DNA of 64,000 nucleotides from Gluconobacter morbifer G707. Lineage in GTDB: Bacteria; Pseudomonadota; Alphaproteobacteria; Acetobacterales; Acetobacteraceae. The position numbers and the translations under genes were made by a program. Position 1 is the first letter of the stretch; the number at the start of each line of letters is the position of its first letter. This document shows, in pieces, positions 7,178 through 16,120 of this stretch. A model generated the notes under the pieces. It saw only the letters and a program-made list of their open reading frames with translations. It did not search any database and was not told the origin of the DNA. The stretch is from contig NZ_AGQV01000010.1 in NCBI RefSeq assembly GCF_000234355.1, forward strand, positions 310,001-374,000, given 5' to 3'.

Positions 7178-10100
7178 ATGTCTTTTACGCTGCCGTCCTA
7201 TCCGTCCCGTTCCTCCCTCCGTCAGGCCATTGATGCTGACCGGCGACGACCGGAAGCCGAATGCATTCTTCCCCTGATCGATGAAGCAACCCTGACTGAC
7301 ACGCAGCAGGCCGACACTCATGCCCTCGCCCGCCAGCTGACGGCGGGGGTACGGGCAAAGAAACGACCGGTGGGTGTCGAGGCGCTGGTGCAGGAATTCT
7401 CCCTTTCCTCAGCGGAAGGCGTGGCCCTGATGGGGCTGGCTGAAGCTCTGCTCCGCATTCCGGATGCTGCCACGCGCGATGCGCTGATCCGGGACAGGAT
7501 CGGCAATGGCGACTGGCTGGCCCATGTCGGAAATGGCCGCTCCCTGTTCACGAATGCGGCATCCTGGGGACTGAAGCTCACGGACCATCTGACGCGGGAT
7601 GGTGGAAAGGGGTTGGCAGGCACGCTGCTGGGCCTGATCGGGCGCGGCGGACAGCCTCTCATACGCGAAGCGCTCGATGTGGCGATGCGGATGATGGGGA
7701 ACCAGTTCGTCACGGGAGAGACGATCAGGGAAGCCCGGCGCAACAGTCTTGCCTTGGAGAACCGCGGCTTTACCTATTCCTACGACATGCTGGGAGAAGC
7801 AGCGATGACGGCGGCCGATGCGCTGCGTTATCGCGTGGATTATGAGCGGGCGATCGAGGTCGTGGGTGAAACCGCCCGTGGCGTGGCCCTGCATGAGCGG
7901 CCGGGCGTTTCCATCAAGCTTTCGGCCCTCCATCCGCGTTATGTCTTTGCCCAGCGTGAACGGGTCATGACGGAACTGGGTGAGACGCTGCGTTATCTCG
8001 CGACCCGTGCCCGCAGCTTCAATATCGGCCTGACCATTGACGCGGAAGAAAGCGAACGGCTGGATCTTTCGCTCGATCTTCTGGAAGACCTCTGCCACTG
8101 CCCGGAACTGGAAGGCTGGAACGGGATCGGGTTTGTCGTTCAGGCTTATGGACGCCGGGCACGGAAAGTCGTGGATTTCCTCGTGGATCTGGCGCAGCGG
8201 ACGAAGCACCGGCTCATGATCCGGCTGGTCAAGGGGGCTTACTGGGACAGCGAGATCAAGAGGACGCAGGTCGAGGGGCAGGCGGATTTCCCGGTCTTCA
8301 CCCGCAAATGCTACACGGATGTCAGCTATATCGCCTGCGCGAAAAGGCTGCTTGCGTCCCGGGACGTAGTTTTTCCCCAGTTTGCTACACATAATGCCCG
8401 CACGGTCGCGACAATCTATACGCTGGCAGGGCTGAATTTCCAGCCCGGGGATTATGAATTCCAGTGTCTGCACGGCATGGGAGAAACACTTTATGAAGAG
8501 ATTGTCGGGCCGGAAAAACTGAAACGTCCCTGCCGGATCTATGCGCCGGTTGGATCCCATGAAACGCTCCTGCCCTATCTGGTGCGCCGTCTGCTTGAGA
8601 ATGGGGCCAATTCATCTTTTCTGCATCAGATCAACGCGCGGGATGTGGACGTTGAACAGGTCATTGCCGATCCGGTCGCGCTCGCGCATGCGGTTCAGCC
8701 GCCGGGTGCTTCCCATCCGGGTATTGCGCTACCCTGTGACCTGTTTGCTCCGGAACGACGCAATTCAGCCGGTACGGATCTGACGGACGAACAGACCGTA
8801 ATGACGCTGGCCAAAGCCGTAGCGCAATCCACCGCTTCCGAACGGGAGAACCTCGGCTGTTCGGGCGAGGCACAGACGATCATCAACCCTGCCGATCCCA
8901 GTGACCGGATCGGAACCGTCACGCTGGGGACGGAGACGGATATCCGCCGGGCGATCGCCATCGCCGTACGGGGCCTGTCGGGCTGGGCCGGTCTGGAAGT
9001 TTCCGACCGAAGCGACAGGCTCGACCGTGCAGCGGATCTGCTGGAAGATCATCACCCTGAACTCGTGGCGCTTCTGGTGCGGGAAGCAGGCAAGACCTAT
9101 GCCAATGCTGTCAGCGAAGTCCGCGAAGCCGTGGATTTTCTGCGCTATTATGCCGTGCAGGCTCGTGAGCTCGCCGCGCAGGGGCCAGTGGCTTCCCTGG
9201 GCGTCATGGCCTGCATCAGCCCCTGGAACTTCCCGCTGGCGATTTTTGTGGGACAGGTTGCCGCCGCACTGGCTACGGGGAACACGGTCATTGCCAAACC
9301 TGCACCAGAAACACCGTTCATTGCGCTGCGCGCCGTGGAACTGCTTCAGGAAGCCGGGATTCCGAAATCCGTCCTGCGCGTCGTCCCTGGCGATGGCCTG
9401 ACCGGCGCGGCCCTTGTGGAGGACGAGCGCATCGCCGGCGTCCTGTTCACGGGATCGACCGCCGTTGCGGAGAAGATTGCCGAAACACTGGCGGGACGAA
9501 CCGGAACAGATGGGCAGCCTGTGCCGCTGATTGCGGAAACAGGCGGGCAGAATGCCATGATCGTGGACAGTTCCGCCCTGCCTGAGCAGGTGGTGACGGA
9601 TGTGCTGGCCTCGGCGTTCGACAGTGCAGGGCAACGTTGTTCCGCGCTGCGTGTACTCTGCGTGCAGGAAGACTGCGCAGATCAGGTTCTGACCATGCTG
9701 CGCGGAGCGATGGAAGAACTACGCATCGGCAATCCAGCCCTGCTGGAAACGGATATAGGCCCCGTCATTTCGCAAAAATCGCACGAGGGTCTGTTGTCCT
9801 ATATTGCGGACATGCGCAGCAATGGCCGTTCCGTTCAGTCCCTGTCACTATCTGGAACCCAAGCGGACGGAACATTCGTGGCGCCAACACTTATTGAAAT
9901 CACTGGACTGGGGCAGTTGCGCGGAGAAGTCTTTGGGCCTGTCCTGCATGTTCTGCGGTTTCCGGCCTGCAATCTTGAACGCCTGATCCAGACCATCAAC
10001 CATTCCGGCTATGGCCTTACCTTCGGACTGCATACGCGGATCGAGAGCCGAGCGCAGTCCATCACGGGACGGGTCCAGGCCGGAAATCTGTACGTGAACC

Positions 10101-10786
10101 GCAATATGGTCGGGGCCGTCGTGGGCAGCCAGCCTTTCGGTGGGGAAAAGCTTTCCGGCACGGGTCCGAAAGCGGGAGGGCCGCTGATCCTGCGTCGCCT
10201 GATGGCGAGCGCCCTTCCCCATGCCGGATGGAACCGTGGCGATCTGCCTGAGCCGGCCAGGACGTTCCTGTCCTGGCTGCTGCACCGCGACCTGCCGCTC
10301 TATCAGAAACTCGCCCCGGACATGCTGCATGGACTGTCTGGCACAGTGCGCGACCTGCCGGGCCCCGTAGGAGAAAGCAACCGGTATACCCTCCTGCCCC
10401 GAGGCGGGGTCCTGTGCATTGCCAGCGACAAGGCAATGTTGCTCCGGGCGGTTGGACTGGCTCTGAGTGCGGGGAATGTGGCGTTTGTCCAGGGGCCGAA
10501 TGCGGCTGCGAACTGGGTGAAGGATCTTCCGCCACGCATGGCGCTGCATGTCCGCCGTGTCCAGGGCGGGAAAGCCGAGGACTGCAGGATCATCCTGTCA
10601 TCCTTTGACGAGCAGCAGATGGCGGAACAGGCCCGCAGGACGCTCTCCCGCTCAGGGGTTGTCGTCTCCGTCCATCTTATGGATGCCGGAAGTCCGATAC
10701 GACCGGAATGGGTGCTCAAAGAGAAGGTCATCAGCACAAACACGGCAGCCGCAGGCGGGAATGCAAGCCTCCTGACGATTGCATAG
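7178..10786 (+). CDS. putA: Bifunctional proline dehydrogenase / 1-pyrroline-5-carboxylate dehydrogenase PutA
   Basis: A 1202-residue enzyme that oxidises proline to glutamate in two steps. The FAD-dependent proline dehydrogenase barrel spans about residues 170-470 (SIKLSALHPRY, MIRLVKGAYWDSEIKR and PQFATHNARTVA are family hallmarks). The aldehyde dehydrogenase domain spans about 540-1010, with CISPWNFPLAIFVGQ, the glutamate motif AETGGQNAMIVDSS and nucleophile Cys821 in SAGQRCSALR. About 190 further residues form the C-terminal domain found in long PutAs. No ribbon-helix-helix repressor domain precedes the dehydrogenase, so it cannot autoregulate as the E. coli protein does, consistent with an Lrp-type regulator nearby. 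GAGGT precedes the ATG. The next gene, a cyclodeaminase relative, is broken. Confidence 0.97.
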   Translation: MSFTLPSYPSRSSLRQAIDADRRRPEAECILPLIDEATLTDTQQADTHALARQLTAGVRAKKRPVGVEALVQEFSLSSAEGVALMGLAEALLRIPDAATRDALIRDRIGNGDWLAHVGNGRSLFTNAASWGLKLTDHLTRDGGKGLAGTLLGLIGRGGQPLIREALDVAMRMMGNQFVTGETIREARRNSLALENRGFTYSYDMLGEAAMTAADALRYRVDYERAIEVVGETARGVALHERPGVSIKLSALHPRYVFAQRERVMTELGETLRYLATRARSFNIGLTIDAEESERLDLSLDLLEDLCHCPELEGWNGIGFVVQAYGRRARKVVDFLVDLAQRTKHRLMIRLVKGAYWDSEIKRTQVEGQADFPVFTRKCYTDVSYIACAKRLLASRDVVFPQFATHNARTVATIYTLAGLNFQPGDYEFQCLHGMGETLYEEIVGPEKLKRPCRIYAPVGSHETLLPYLVRRLLENGANSSFLHQINARDVDVEQVIADPVALAHAVQPPGASHPGIALPCDLFAPERRNSAGTDLTDEQTVMTLAKAVAQSTASERENLGCSGEAQTIINPADPSDRIGTVTLGTETDIRRAIAIAVRGLSGWAGLEVSDRSDRLDRAADLLEDHHPELVALLVREAGKTYANAVSEVREAVDFLRYYAVQARELAAQGPVASLGVMACISPWNFPLAIFVGQVAAALATGNTVIAKPAPETPFIALRAVELLQEAGIPKSVLRVVPGDGLTGAALVEDERIAGVLFTGSTAVAEKIAETLAGRTGTDGQPVPLIAETGGQNAMIVDSSALPEQVVTDVLASAFDSAGQRCSALRVLCVQEDCADQVLTMLRGAMEELRIGNPALLETDIGPVISQKSHEGLLSYIADMRSNGRSVQSLSLSGTQADGTFVAPTLIEITGLGQLRGEVFGPVLHVLRFPACNLERLIQTINHSGYGLTFGLHTRIESRAQSITGRVQAGNLYVNRNMVGAVVGSQPFGGEKLSGTGPKAGGPLILRRLMASALPHAGWNRGDLPEPARTFLSWLLHRDLPLYQKLAPDMLHGLSGTVRDLPGPVGESNRYTLLPRGGVLCIASDKAMLLRAVGLALSAGNVAFVQGPNAAANWVKDLPPRMALHVRRVQGGKAEDCRIILSSFDEQQMAEQARRTLSRSGVVVSVHLMDAGSPIRPEWVLKEKVISTNTAAAGGNASLLTIA

Positions 10787-10794
10787 GAACAGGG

Positions 10795-11573
10795 ATGAAA
10801 ACTTTCACGGCGGCTGAAACTGCGCGCCTTCTGCCGTTTCAGCCGCTGGTGGACATGCTGCGTGCAACGTTGCTCGACTATCAGGCCGGACAGATCCTCT
10901 GTCCGGCACGGACTATCCTGTCACTTCCCGGTCGTTCCGGGCAGTTGATATCCATGCCGGTCATGGCGCCCGATCTTCTGGCCACCAAGCTGCTGACCAT
11001 TCTTGATGAAAACAGGACGCGTGGTCTGCCTACCATCCAGGGGGCTGATTGGAACCGGTGCACAGGCACGGGTTCATCTGGAAGCGCTGAACACGCTTCA
11101 TCCCGGACTGCGAGTTGATGTCCGCGGCCGCTCGCCCGAACGGGTGAAGGCCCTTCTGACGACAATCCCCTGCCCCGCTCTCACGCTGGCAGCAGATGAT
11201 CCGGCGTTTACGGATCATGATGTGGTCATTACCGTGACGAGCAGTCGCGATGTGCTGTTTGATGCGCAGCCTTCGCCGAAGCGGCTTGTTATCGGGGTCG
11301 GGGCGTACCGCCCGGATATGGTGGAAGTAGGGCCGATGATCGTGGCCGGAAGGAAGCCTCCTCATCGTCGATGATCCGGTGGGCGCCCCTTCCGAGGCCG
11401 GAGATTTCATTCAGGCAGGCACGGACTGGAAGCAAGTACGATCTCTGGCAGAGATGCTGCAAACACAACGACCCGTTTCCAGGCCGGTTTTCTTCAAGAG
11501 CGTCGGCTGTGCGGCATGGGATCTGGCGGCGTGCCGTCTGGTGCGGGCATCCTTGGCTGACGGGACAATCTGA
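10795..11573 (+). pseudogene. Ornithine cyclodeaminase / pyrroline-carboxylate reductase family, broken
   Basis: Remnant of an ornithine cyclodeaminase/mu-crystallin family gene starting 8 bases after putA with an AGGG ribosome site. Frame 1 gives an intact N-terminus (MKTFTAAETARLLPF to LLTILDENRTRGLPTIQG). The reading frame must then shift by one to continue with LIGTGAQARVHLEALNTLHP, the NAD-binding core. Near 11350 a second shift is needed to read VDDPVGAPSEAGDFIQAGTD to the stop at 11571. Between GLPTIQG and LIGTGAQA the family normally has about 45 residues (tG.pla.lDg..iT..RTaA), which are missing, so this is a real deletion rather than a sequencing slip. In intact form it would act in proline, hydroxyproline or ornithine metabolism with its neighbours. 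Confidence 0.85.
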
Positions 11574-11755
11574 CTCGGACTTTTCCGGCGAAAGCAGGCC
11601 CGAAGTGTTCTTTTGACAGGACACACGTAACAGTCAAAACATTTTAGTGTCATTCGTGCAACATTGCGGATTATTTACGACTGATTGATGAAATAAATCT
11701 CTTCTATTCCATTACAGATATGGAATTGTTTTTCTTCCAGCCAGGAAGGATTGCC

Positions 11756-14335
11756 ATGCAGCTTCGCCGCCAGCTTTTCATTGCCACGACCCTCGCGTCA
11801 CTAACTTATACATCTGCCTTTGCGGAAGGAGATACCCCGGCGGCTTCCCATTCTCATCATCCCTCTCCCGCAACGCCTCACACATCCCGTGCGCCAAGAG
11901 GCGCAACACACAGAACAGCAGCCCCAGCGGCACGCCGTCATTCCACGGCAGAGCCTCCCTCGGGCAACGAAGCCATGATCGTGACAGGGACACATGCCAG
12001 CAACCGTCACGCCCGGCAGAGTGTTTCGCCCGTGACGGTCGTGACTGCTGCCACCCTGCGTCATTCTGGTATGGTCAACCTGGCCGATGCACTGACCCGG
12101 ACTTACGCCCAGATCAATGTCTCGGCCATGGGCTCGGATGCGGGAGCGCTGACCTCCTCCATCCGGATGCGCGGCCTCAACCCCAATCAAGTCCTCGTTC
12201 TGGTGGACGGCAAGCGACGCCATACTACTGCGAATATTTACGCCGACAGCGGACCCCAGTTTGGCGCGACGCCTGTTGATCTGAACATGATCCCTGCCAA
12301 CGCCATCGATCATATCGAGGTTCTCGAAGACGGTGCGGCAGCCATGTACGGGTCGGACGCGATTGCCGGCGTGGTCAACATCATCACGAAGAAGACATCT
12401 CATGGGCTGAACGTGAGTGCCCAAACGGGAGCAAATGCCTATAACGGGGATGGCTGGCAGTATCAGGTCAATGCCGATGGCGGGCTGAAGCTCGGGAATG
12501 ATGGCTACATCCACATCAGTGGGCAGGAAACGCATACGGACCACTTCATCACGAAAAATGTCAGTGACCACCGTCTTGTCGGTTACACGCCAGCGGGTGT
12601 CGCCAATGAACTTTATACTGCTCCGGCAGGTGGATATCAGCCGCCTGCCACCAGCAACAAGATCATGAGTACGCCGGAAGAAACGCGCGAGAACCTCATG
12701 ATCGACTTCGGAAAGCCCATCACAGAGAAAGTGAATTTCTACGGGCAGATCACATACGCGCACCGGCACTCGGAAGCTTATGAAAACTACCGCACGCCGG
12801 ACATCATGCCCGAATATTATCCGGAGGGCTTCACCCCGATCGAAACCATCGAAGAGAACGACTTTGCCGCTCTCCTGGGTCTGAAGGGAAATGTCTTCGG
12901 CTTCGACTGGGATCTCAGTACCGTTTATGGCGAGGACACGGACAAGGTCGGCAATAAAAATACCGTCAACCCGAACTATTACGCCACCTATGGGTGGTCT
13001 CCGACCAAGGCACGGGCCGAGAGCTATACAATGTCCCAATGGACCAACAGCCTTGATTTCCGCCGCCACTTCAACATCGCCAATACAGTTCCCATGACGC
13101 TGGCTTTCGGCGGACAGCATCGCCTTGAAGGATACCAGATCGTCGCGGGCAATCCGGCATCCTACGAAATGGGCGGAACGCAGGGCTATGCTGGTCTGAC
13201 ACCGCAGGATGCGGGAACCTGGTGGCGGGACATCTGGGCAGCCTATCTAGATGGAGACTTCCACTTTACCAAAAAATGGGAAGTCGATTTCGCTGGCCGT
13301 TTCGAACATTACACGGACGTCGGCAACACCGAGAACGGCAAAATCTCGACGCGGTATGACTTTACCAAACGTATTGGCATCCGCGGAACGATTACGAACG
13401 GCTTCCGCGCCCCAACACTAGCCGAACAGCATTTCAGTGCGCTGAACGTCGCTCCCAACGGGGCTGGCGGACTGCTGCCGGTTGATTCGGCTGCGGCACG
13501 GAGCCTCGGGGCATCTCCACTGAAGCCCGAGCGCTCTACCAGTGCGAGCGGTGGCATCGTTCTGGAGCCGGTAACGGGCTGGCATATCGAGACGGACGTC
13601 TATCAGATCAACATCCGTGACCGGATCGTGGCGGGTGGAACGACCAACGGGCTTGCCGCCGTGGACGCGATCGAATCCCTTGGCATCGCGCTACCCAGCA
13701 ATCTGAGTGGTGCGGACAATCAAAACGTCACGGCATATTATTTCGCCAACGGGGCCAGCACGCGAACCCAGGGGCTGGACATCAAGAGCGACTACATGTT
13801 CCGGCTCCACAAATACGGCAATCTGACGCTCTCCATGGCGCTGGATCTGAACCGTACCCGCCTGCACCACAACGGGATCGGCAGTAACGGATCGGCCCTG
13901 CTGACGGAACAGAATATTGCCTCCATCACCTCGGCTTATCCGCGCAGCAAGATTATCCTGAATGCTTACTGGTCTTACAAGAACTGGGACGTCAACATCC
14001 GGCAGACCCGTTACGGCGAGACGACCAGCATGCTGACTTACGAGGACTGGACACCATCCGCCGCGACCTGCCCCGATGGCAGCGGCAAACAGTATTCCAA
14101 CACCTGCTTCCAGCAGTTCAAGAACACACCTCGCTGGCTGACGGATCTTGAGATCGGATATCGCTTCAACGAGAACTGGCATATCGCTGTCGGCGCGAAC
14201 GATATCTTCAATGTCCGTCCGAGAAAGATCCCTGCAATCGCCAACAGTCTGGGTGCGTCACCTTACGATGGCGATTCCGCACAGGTTCCGATGTATGGCG
14301 GTTATTACTACGGTCGGATCAACGCGAATTTCTGA
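11756..14335 (+). CDS. TonB-dependent outer-membrane receptor
   Basis: An 859-residue receptor with a cleavable signal peptide (MQLRRQLFIATTLASLTYTS, cleavage near AFA-EG), a histidine/alanine-rich spacer, a plug domain (about residues 75-200) with PVTVVTAATLRHSG, SSIRMRGLNPNQVLVLVDG and VLEDGAAAMYGSDAIAGVV, then a long beta-barrel ending in aromatic GRINANF as outer-membrane barrels do. AGGAAGGA precedes the ATG at 11756; an upstream in-frame ATG at 11720 would spoil the signal peptide. The TonB box and substrate cannot be named; no siderophore or vitamin genes lie nearby. It shows little resemblance to the two paralogous receptors at 50867 and 59742. Confidence 0.93.
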   Translation: MQLRRQLFIATTLASLTYTSAFAEGDTPAASHSHHPSPATPHTSRAPRGATHRTAAPAARRHSTAEPPSGNEAMIVTGTHASNRHARQSVSPVTVVTAATLRHSGMVNLADALTRTYAQINVSAMGSDAGALTSSIRMRGLNPNQVLVLVDGKRRHTTANIYADSGPQFGATPVDLNMIPANAIDHIEVLEDGAAAMYGSDAIAGVVNIITKKTSHGLNVSAQTGANAYNGDGWQYQVNADGGLKLGNDGYIHISGQETHTDHFITKNVSDHRLVGYTPAGVANELYTAPAGGYQPPATSNKIMSTPEETRENLMIDFGKPITEKVNFYGQITYAHRHSEAYENYRTPDIMPEYYPEGFTPIETIEENDFAALLGLKGNVFGFDWDLSTVYGEDTDKVGNKNTVNPNYYATYGWSPTKARAESYTMSQWTNSLDFRRHFNIANTVPMTLAFGGQHRLEGYQIVAGNPASYEMGGTQGYAGLTPQDAGTWWRDIWAAYLDGDFHFTKKWEVDFAGRFEHYTDVGNTENGKISTRYDFTKRIGIRGTITNGFRAPTLAEQHFSALNVAPNGAGGLLPVDSAAARSLGASPLKPERSTSASGGIVLEPVTGWHIETDVYQINIRDRIVAGGTTNGLAAVDAIESLGIALPSNLSGADNQNVTAYYFANGASTRTQGLDIKSDYMFRLHKYGNLTLSMALDLNRTRLHHNGIGSNGSALLTEQNIASITSAYPRSKIILNAYWSYKNWDVNIRQTRYGETTSMLTYEDWTPSAATCPDGSGKQYSNTCFQQFKNTPRWLTDLEIGYRFNENWHIAVGANDIFNVRPRKIPAIANSLGASPYDGDSAQVPMYGGYYYGRINANF

Positions 14336-14343
14336 AGCAGTCT

Positions 14344-14399
14344 GTCATGCGGGAGCGCCGGCCTCTCGAAAAAACGGGAGGCCGGCGCTCCCGCATGAC
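14344..14399. terminator. Very long hairpin between convergent genes
   Basis: A 22-base perfect inverted repeat (14344-14365 with 14378-14399), extendable to 25 pairs with one G-U pair, closes on a six-adenine loop. It sits 8 bases after the TonB receptor stop and 6 bases before the stop of the convergent barrel gene, so it can act on both transcripts. There is no uridine tract after either arm, which is unusual for a factor-independent terminator; the GC-rich stem may stop polymerase with Rho or protect mRNA 3' ends. Confidence 0.7.
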
Positions 14400-14405
14400 G
14401 CAAAC

Positions 14406-15299
14406 TCACCACGTATAGACGAACTTCATGTAATAGGCGTTTGTCTCGGGAACATTGCGGCCATCCACAGAATGGGAATAACGGGTGGTCAGGGAAAAAT
14501 CCTTCGTGATGAAGATCATTGCTCCCAGTCCAAGTGCGATTTCCCGCCCGCTGGAATCTGCGACCCAGAGGTTCGACGTGTTGTCGTGCATGCCGCCGGT
14601 ATTCTGCCAGTCCAGAGCAAAAAATGGTTCGATGCGCTGGGTCGCTTTCCAGCTGAATCTCAAATTTGTGTAGAAGACATTGCCTGGCGAATAGCTGTGT
14701 TCTCCAGTCTTGTGTTTCGTGGAACCGACGACGCTGCCCAGATCGCCGTCAAAACTGAAATGCTTCCATTCATAATCGAAAATGATGCTGGAGAGATTGG
14801 CCCAGTACCCAGAAGAGAGGGAATCCCGGGTGCCGGACGGTGTTTCCATGAAGGTCTGGATGCCGAGGGTACTGTGCTTGTTGGGCTTAAACCAGGCGGC
14901 AGGGCCAACAATTGTCGTGCCGAGGCCGCCGTAGTTGGTCCCGTTTGCAAGCGCGAAACTTTCAGCCTGAATGAGCTCAAAAGCGAACCCCACATGGGGA
15001 ATGGCATCAAAAGTACGGAAATGGACATATTTGGTCATGCCGGACCACGTATGACTTCCGCCCCGCGGCTGCCGGCTTCCCTGGCTGTCATAACTATTAC
15101 CCGCAGCGTTGCCATCTCCGTACTGGACGAGGACGTTGAACGGTTTGTAGTCCACCGGAAGATCGTATTCATGGGGACCGATAATGGCGAGTGCGATGTC
15201 GGAAGCCTGCAGAGAGGCTGTCGAACAGTACAGAATCACGGGCAGACAGCATGTTTTCAGAACCCGAAAACAGAGTTCAGGCCGAAATTTCCGGGGCAT
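14406..15299 (-). CDS. Outer-membrane beta-barrel protein, phenol-degradation MetA-like
   Basis: About 297 residues: a signal-like N-terminus (basic, then VLKTCCLPVILYCSTASLQA) followed by alternating hydrophobic strands and a C-terminal aromatic residue (YYMKFVYTW), as in outer-membrane barrels. Segments such as SGYWANLSSIIFDYEW, FYTNLRFSWKATQRIEPFFA and ITKDFSLTTRYSHSVDGR resemble the Phenol_MetA_deg (COG4313) family of putative outer-membrane transporters. The start is uncertain: ATG at 15299 gives a compact signal peptide, but ATGs at 15314 and 15332 and a GTG at 15362 are in frame and none has a convincing ribosome site. It is convergent with the TonB receptor across a long hairpin. Confidence 0.65.
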   Translation of the reverse strand: MPRKFRPELCFRVLKTCCLPVILYCSTASLQASDIALAIIGPHEYDLPVDYKPFNVLVQYGDGNAAGNSYDSQGSRQPRGGSHTWSGMTKYVHFRTFDAIPHVGFAFELIQAESFALANGTNYGGLGTTIVGPAAWFKPNKHSTLGIQTFMETPSGTRDSLSSGYWANLSSIIFDYEWKHFSFDGDLGSVVGSTKHKTGEHSYSPGNVFYTNLRFSWKATQRIEPFFALDWQNTGGMHDNTSNLWVADSSGREIALGLGAMIFITKDFSLTTRYSHSVDGRNVPETNAYYMKFVYTW

Positions 15300-15583
15300 G
15301 GCGTGCAAATCCATCGAGCAGCAGGGACGCATGTTCTTTAGAACAGACACCCCAGAATTCACGAAAAACCAGTGACCGGTCCGGACTGATCTCCGTTTCC
15401 TAAGATGAAACGGATGTTATCGTCGTCTCGACGGAGGCAAACCCCTGACACCACCCGAGTGCGATCACAATGCATCGTTTCCCGACGATGTGATGGGGGC
15501 ATGAATACTGCCAGAGTTACATTGACAAACTATTTCTTACCTTCAGCAGTTATCCTGAATATTCCACGTTAGTAAAGCGTCCA

Positions 15584-15949
15584 TCAGACTCCTGAAGCAA
15601 AGATCCTTTCGTAAAGTTCCGGTTTGAAGCCCGTGATCGGAGCAGCCCCCGGTCGCTCCAGAACCGGGCGACGGATCATGGCGGGCTGTTCCAGCATCAG
15701 GGTCATGGCTTTTTCTGCTGTCAGGCTACCTTTTTTCTCCTGAGGAAGGCGCCTGAAAGTGGTCCCTGACTGGTTGAGCAGAGCTTTCCACCCTAGCTGG
15801 TCTACCCAACGCTTCAGGTGCTCTTCCGGAACGCCATCCTTGCGGTAATCGTGAAAAACATAGGCAACACCGTGATCGTCCAGCCACGCACGAGCTTTTC
15901 GCATCGTGTCGCAGCTTCTGATGCCATAGAGCGTAACAGGTGCGGTCAT
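15584..15949 (-). CDS. ArsC/Spx-family (YffB-like) protein
   Basis: A 121-residue thioredoxin-fold protein. VTLYGIRSCDTMRKARAWLDDHG carries the single conserved cysteine of the ArsC/YffB group (written here as GIRSCDTMRKA at residues 8-18), and the C-terminal half has EQPAMIRRPVLE followed by GFKPELYERIF, the usual ArsC-family ending. Proteins of this group are glutathione-linked reductases or of unknown role; true arsenate reductase activity is not implied and there are no other ars genes nearby. The ATG at 15949 has GGGA six bases upstream; an ATG at 15961 is a close alternative. It is divergent from the Hint-domain protein. Confidence 0.85.
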   Translation of the reverse strand: MTAPVTLYGIRSCDTMRKARAWLDDHGVAYVFHDYRKDGVPEEHLKRWVDQLGWKALLNQSGTTFRRLPQEKKGSLTAEKAMTLMLEQPAMIRRPVLERPGAAPITGFKPELYERIFASGV

Positions 15950-16120
15950 GTCATGTCCCATGATCTGAATGATGGAATGCTCTTTCTGCCAGAAACGATG
16001 AGATGTCAGATATCCGTGAAATCCGCCACATTTTGTAAAAATTCCAAAAAACGCGTTGTTAATTTTTTCCAATCTCTGCATGTTAAGTAATTGTTAAGCA
16101 TCTCTGGCGGATAAACCCAC

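Noticed and set aside
11801-13120. 439-codon minus-strand frame
   Set aside because: Fully inside the TonB receptor gene on the other strand, without a ribosome site or motifs.
15584-15949. Arsenic resistance function for the ArsC-like protein
   Set aside because: Sequence fits the broader ArsC/YffB/Spx group and no arsenic genes (arsR, arsB, arsH) lie nearby.
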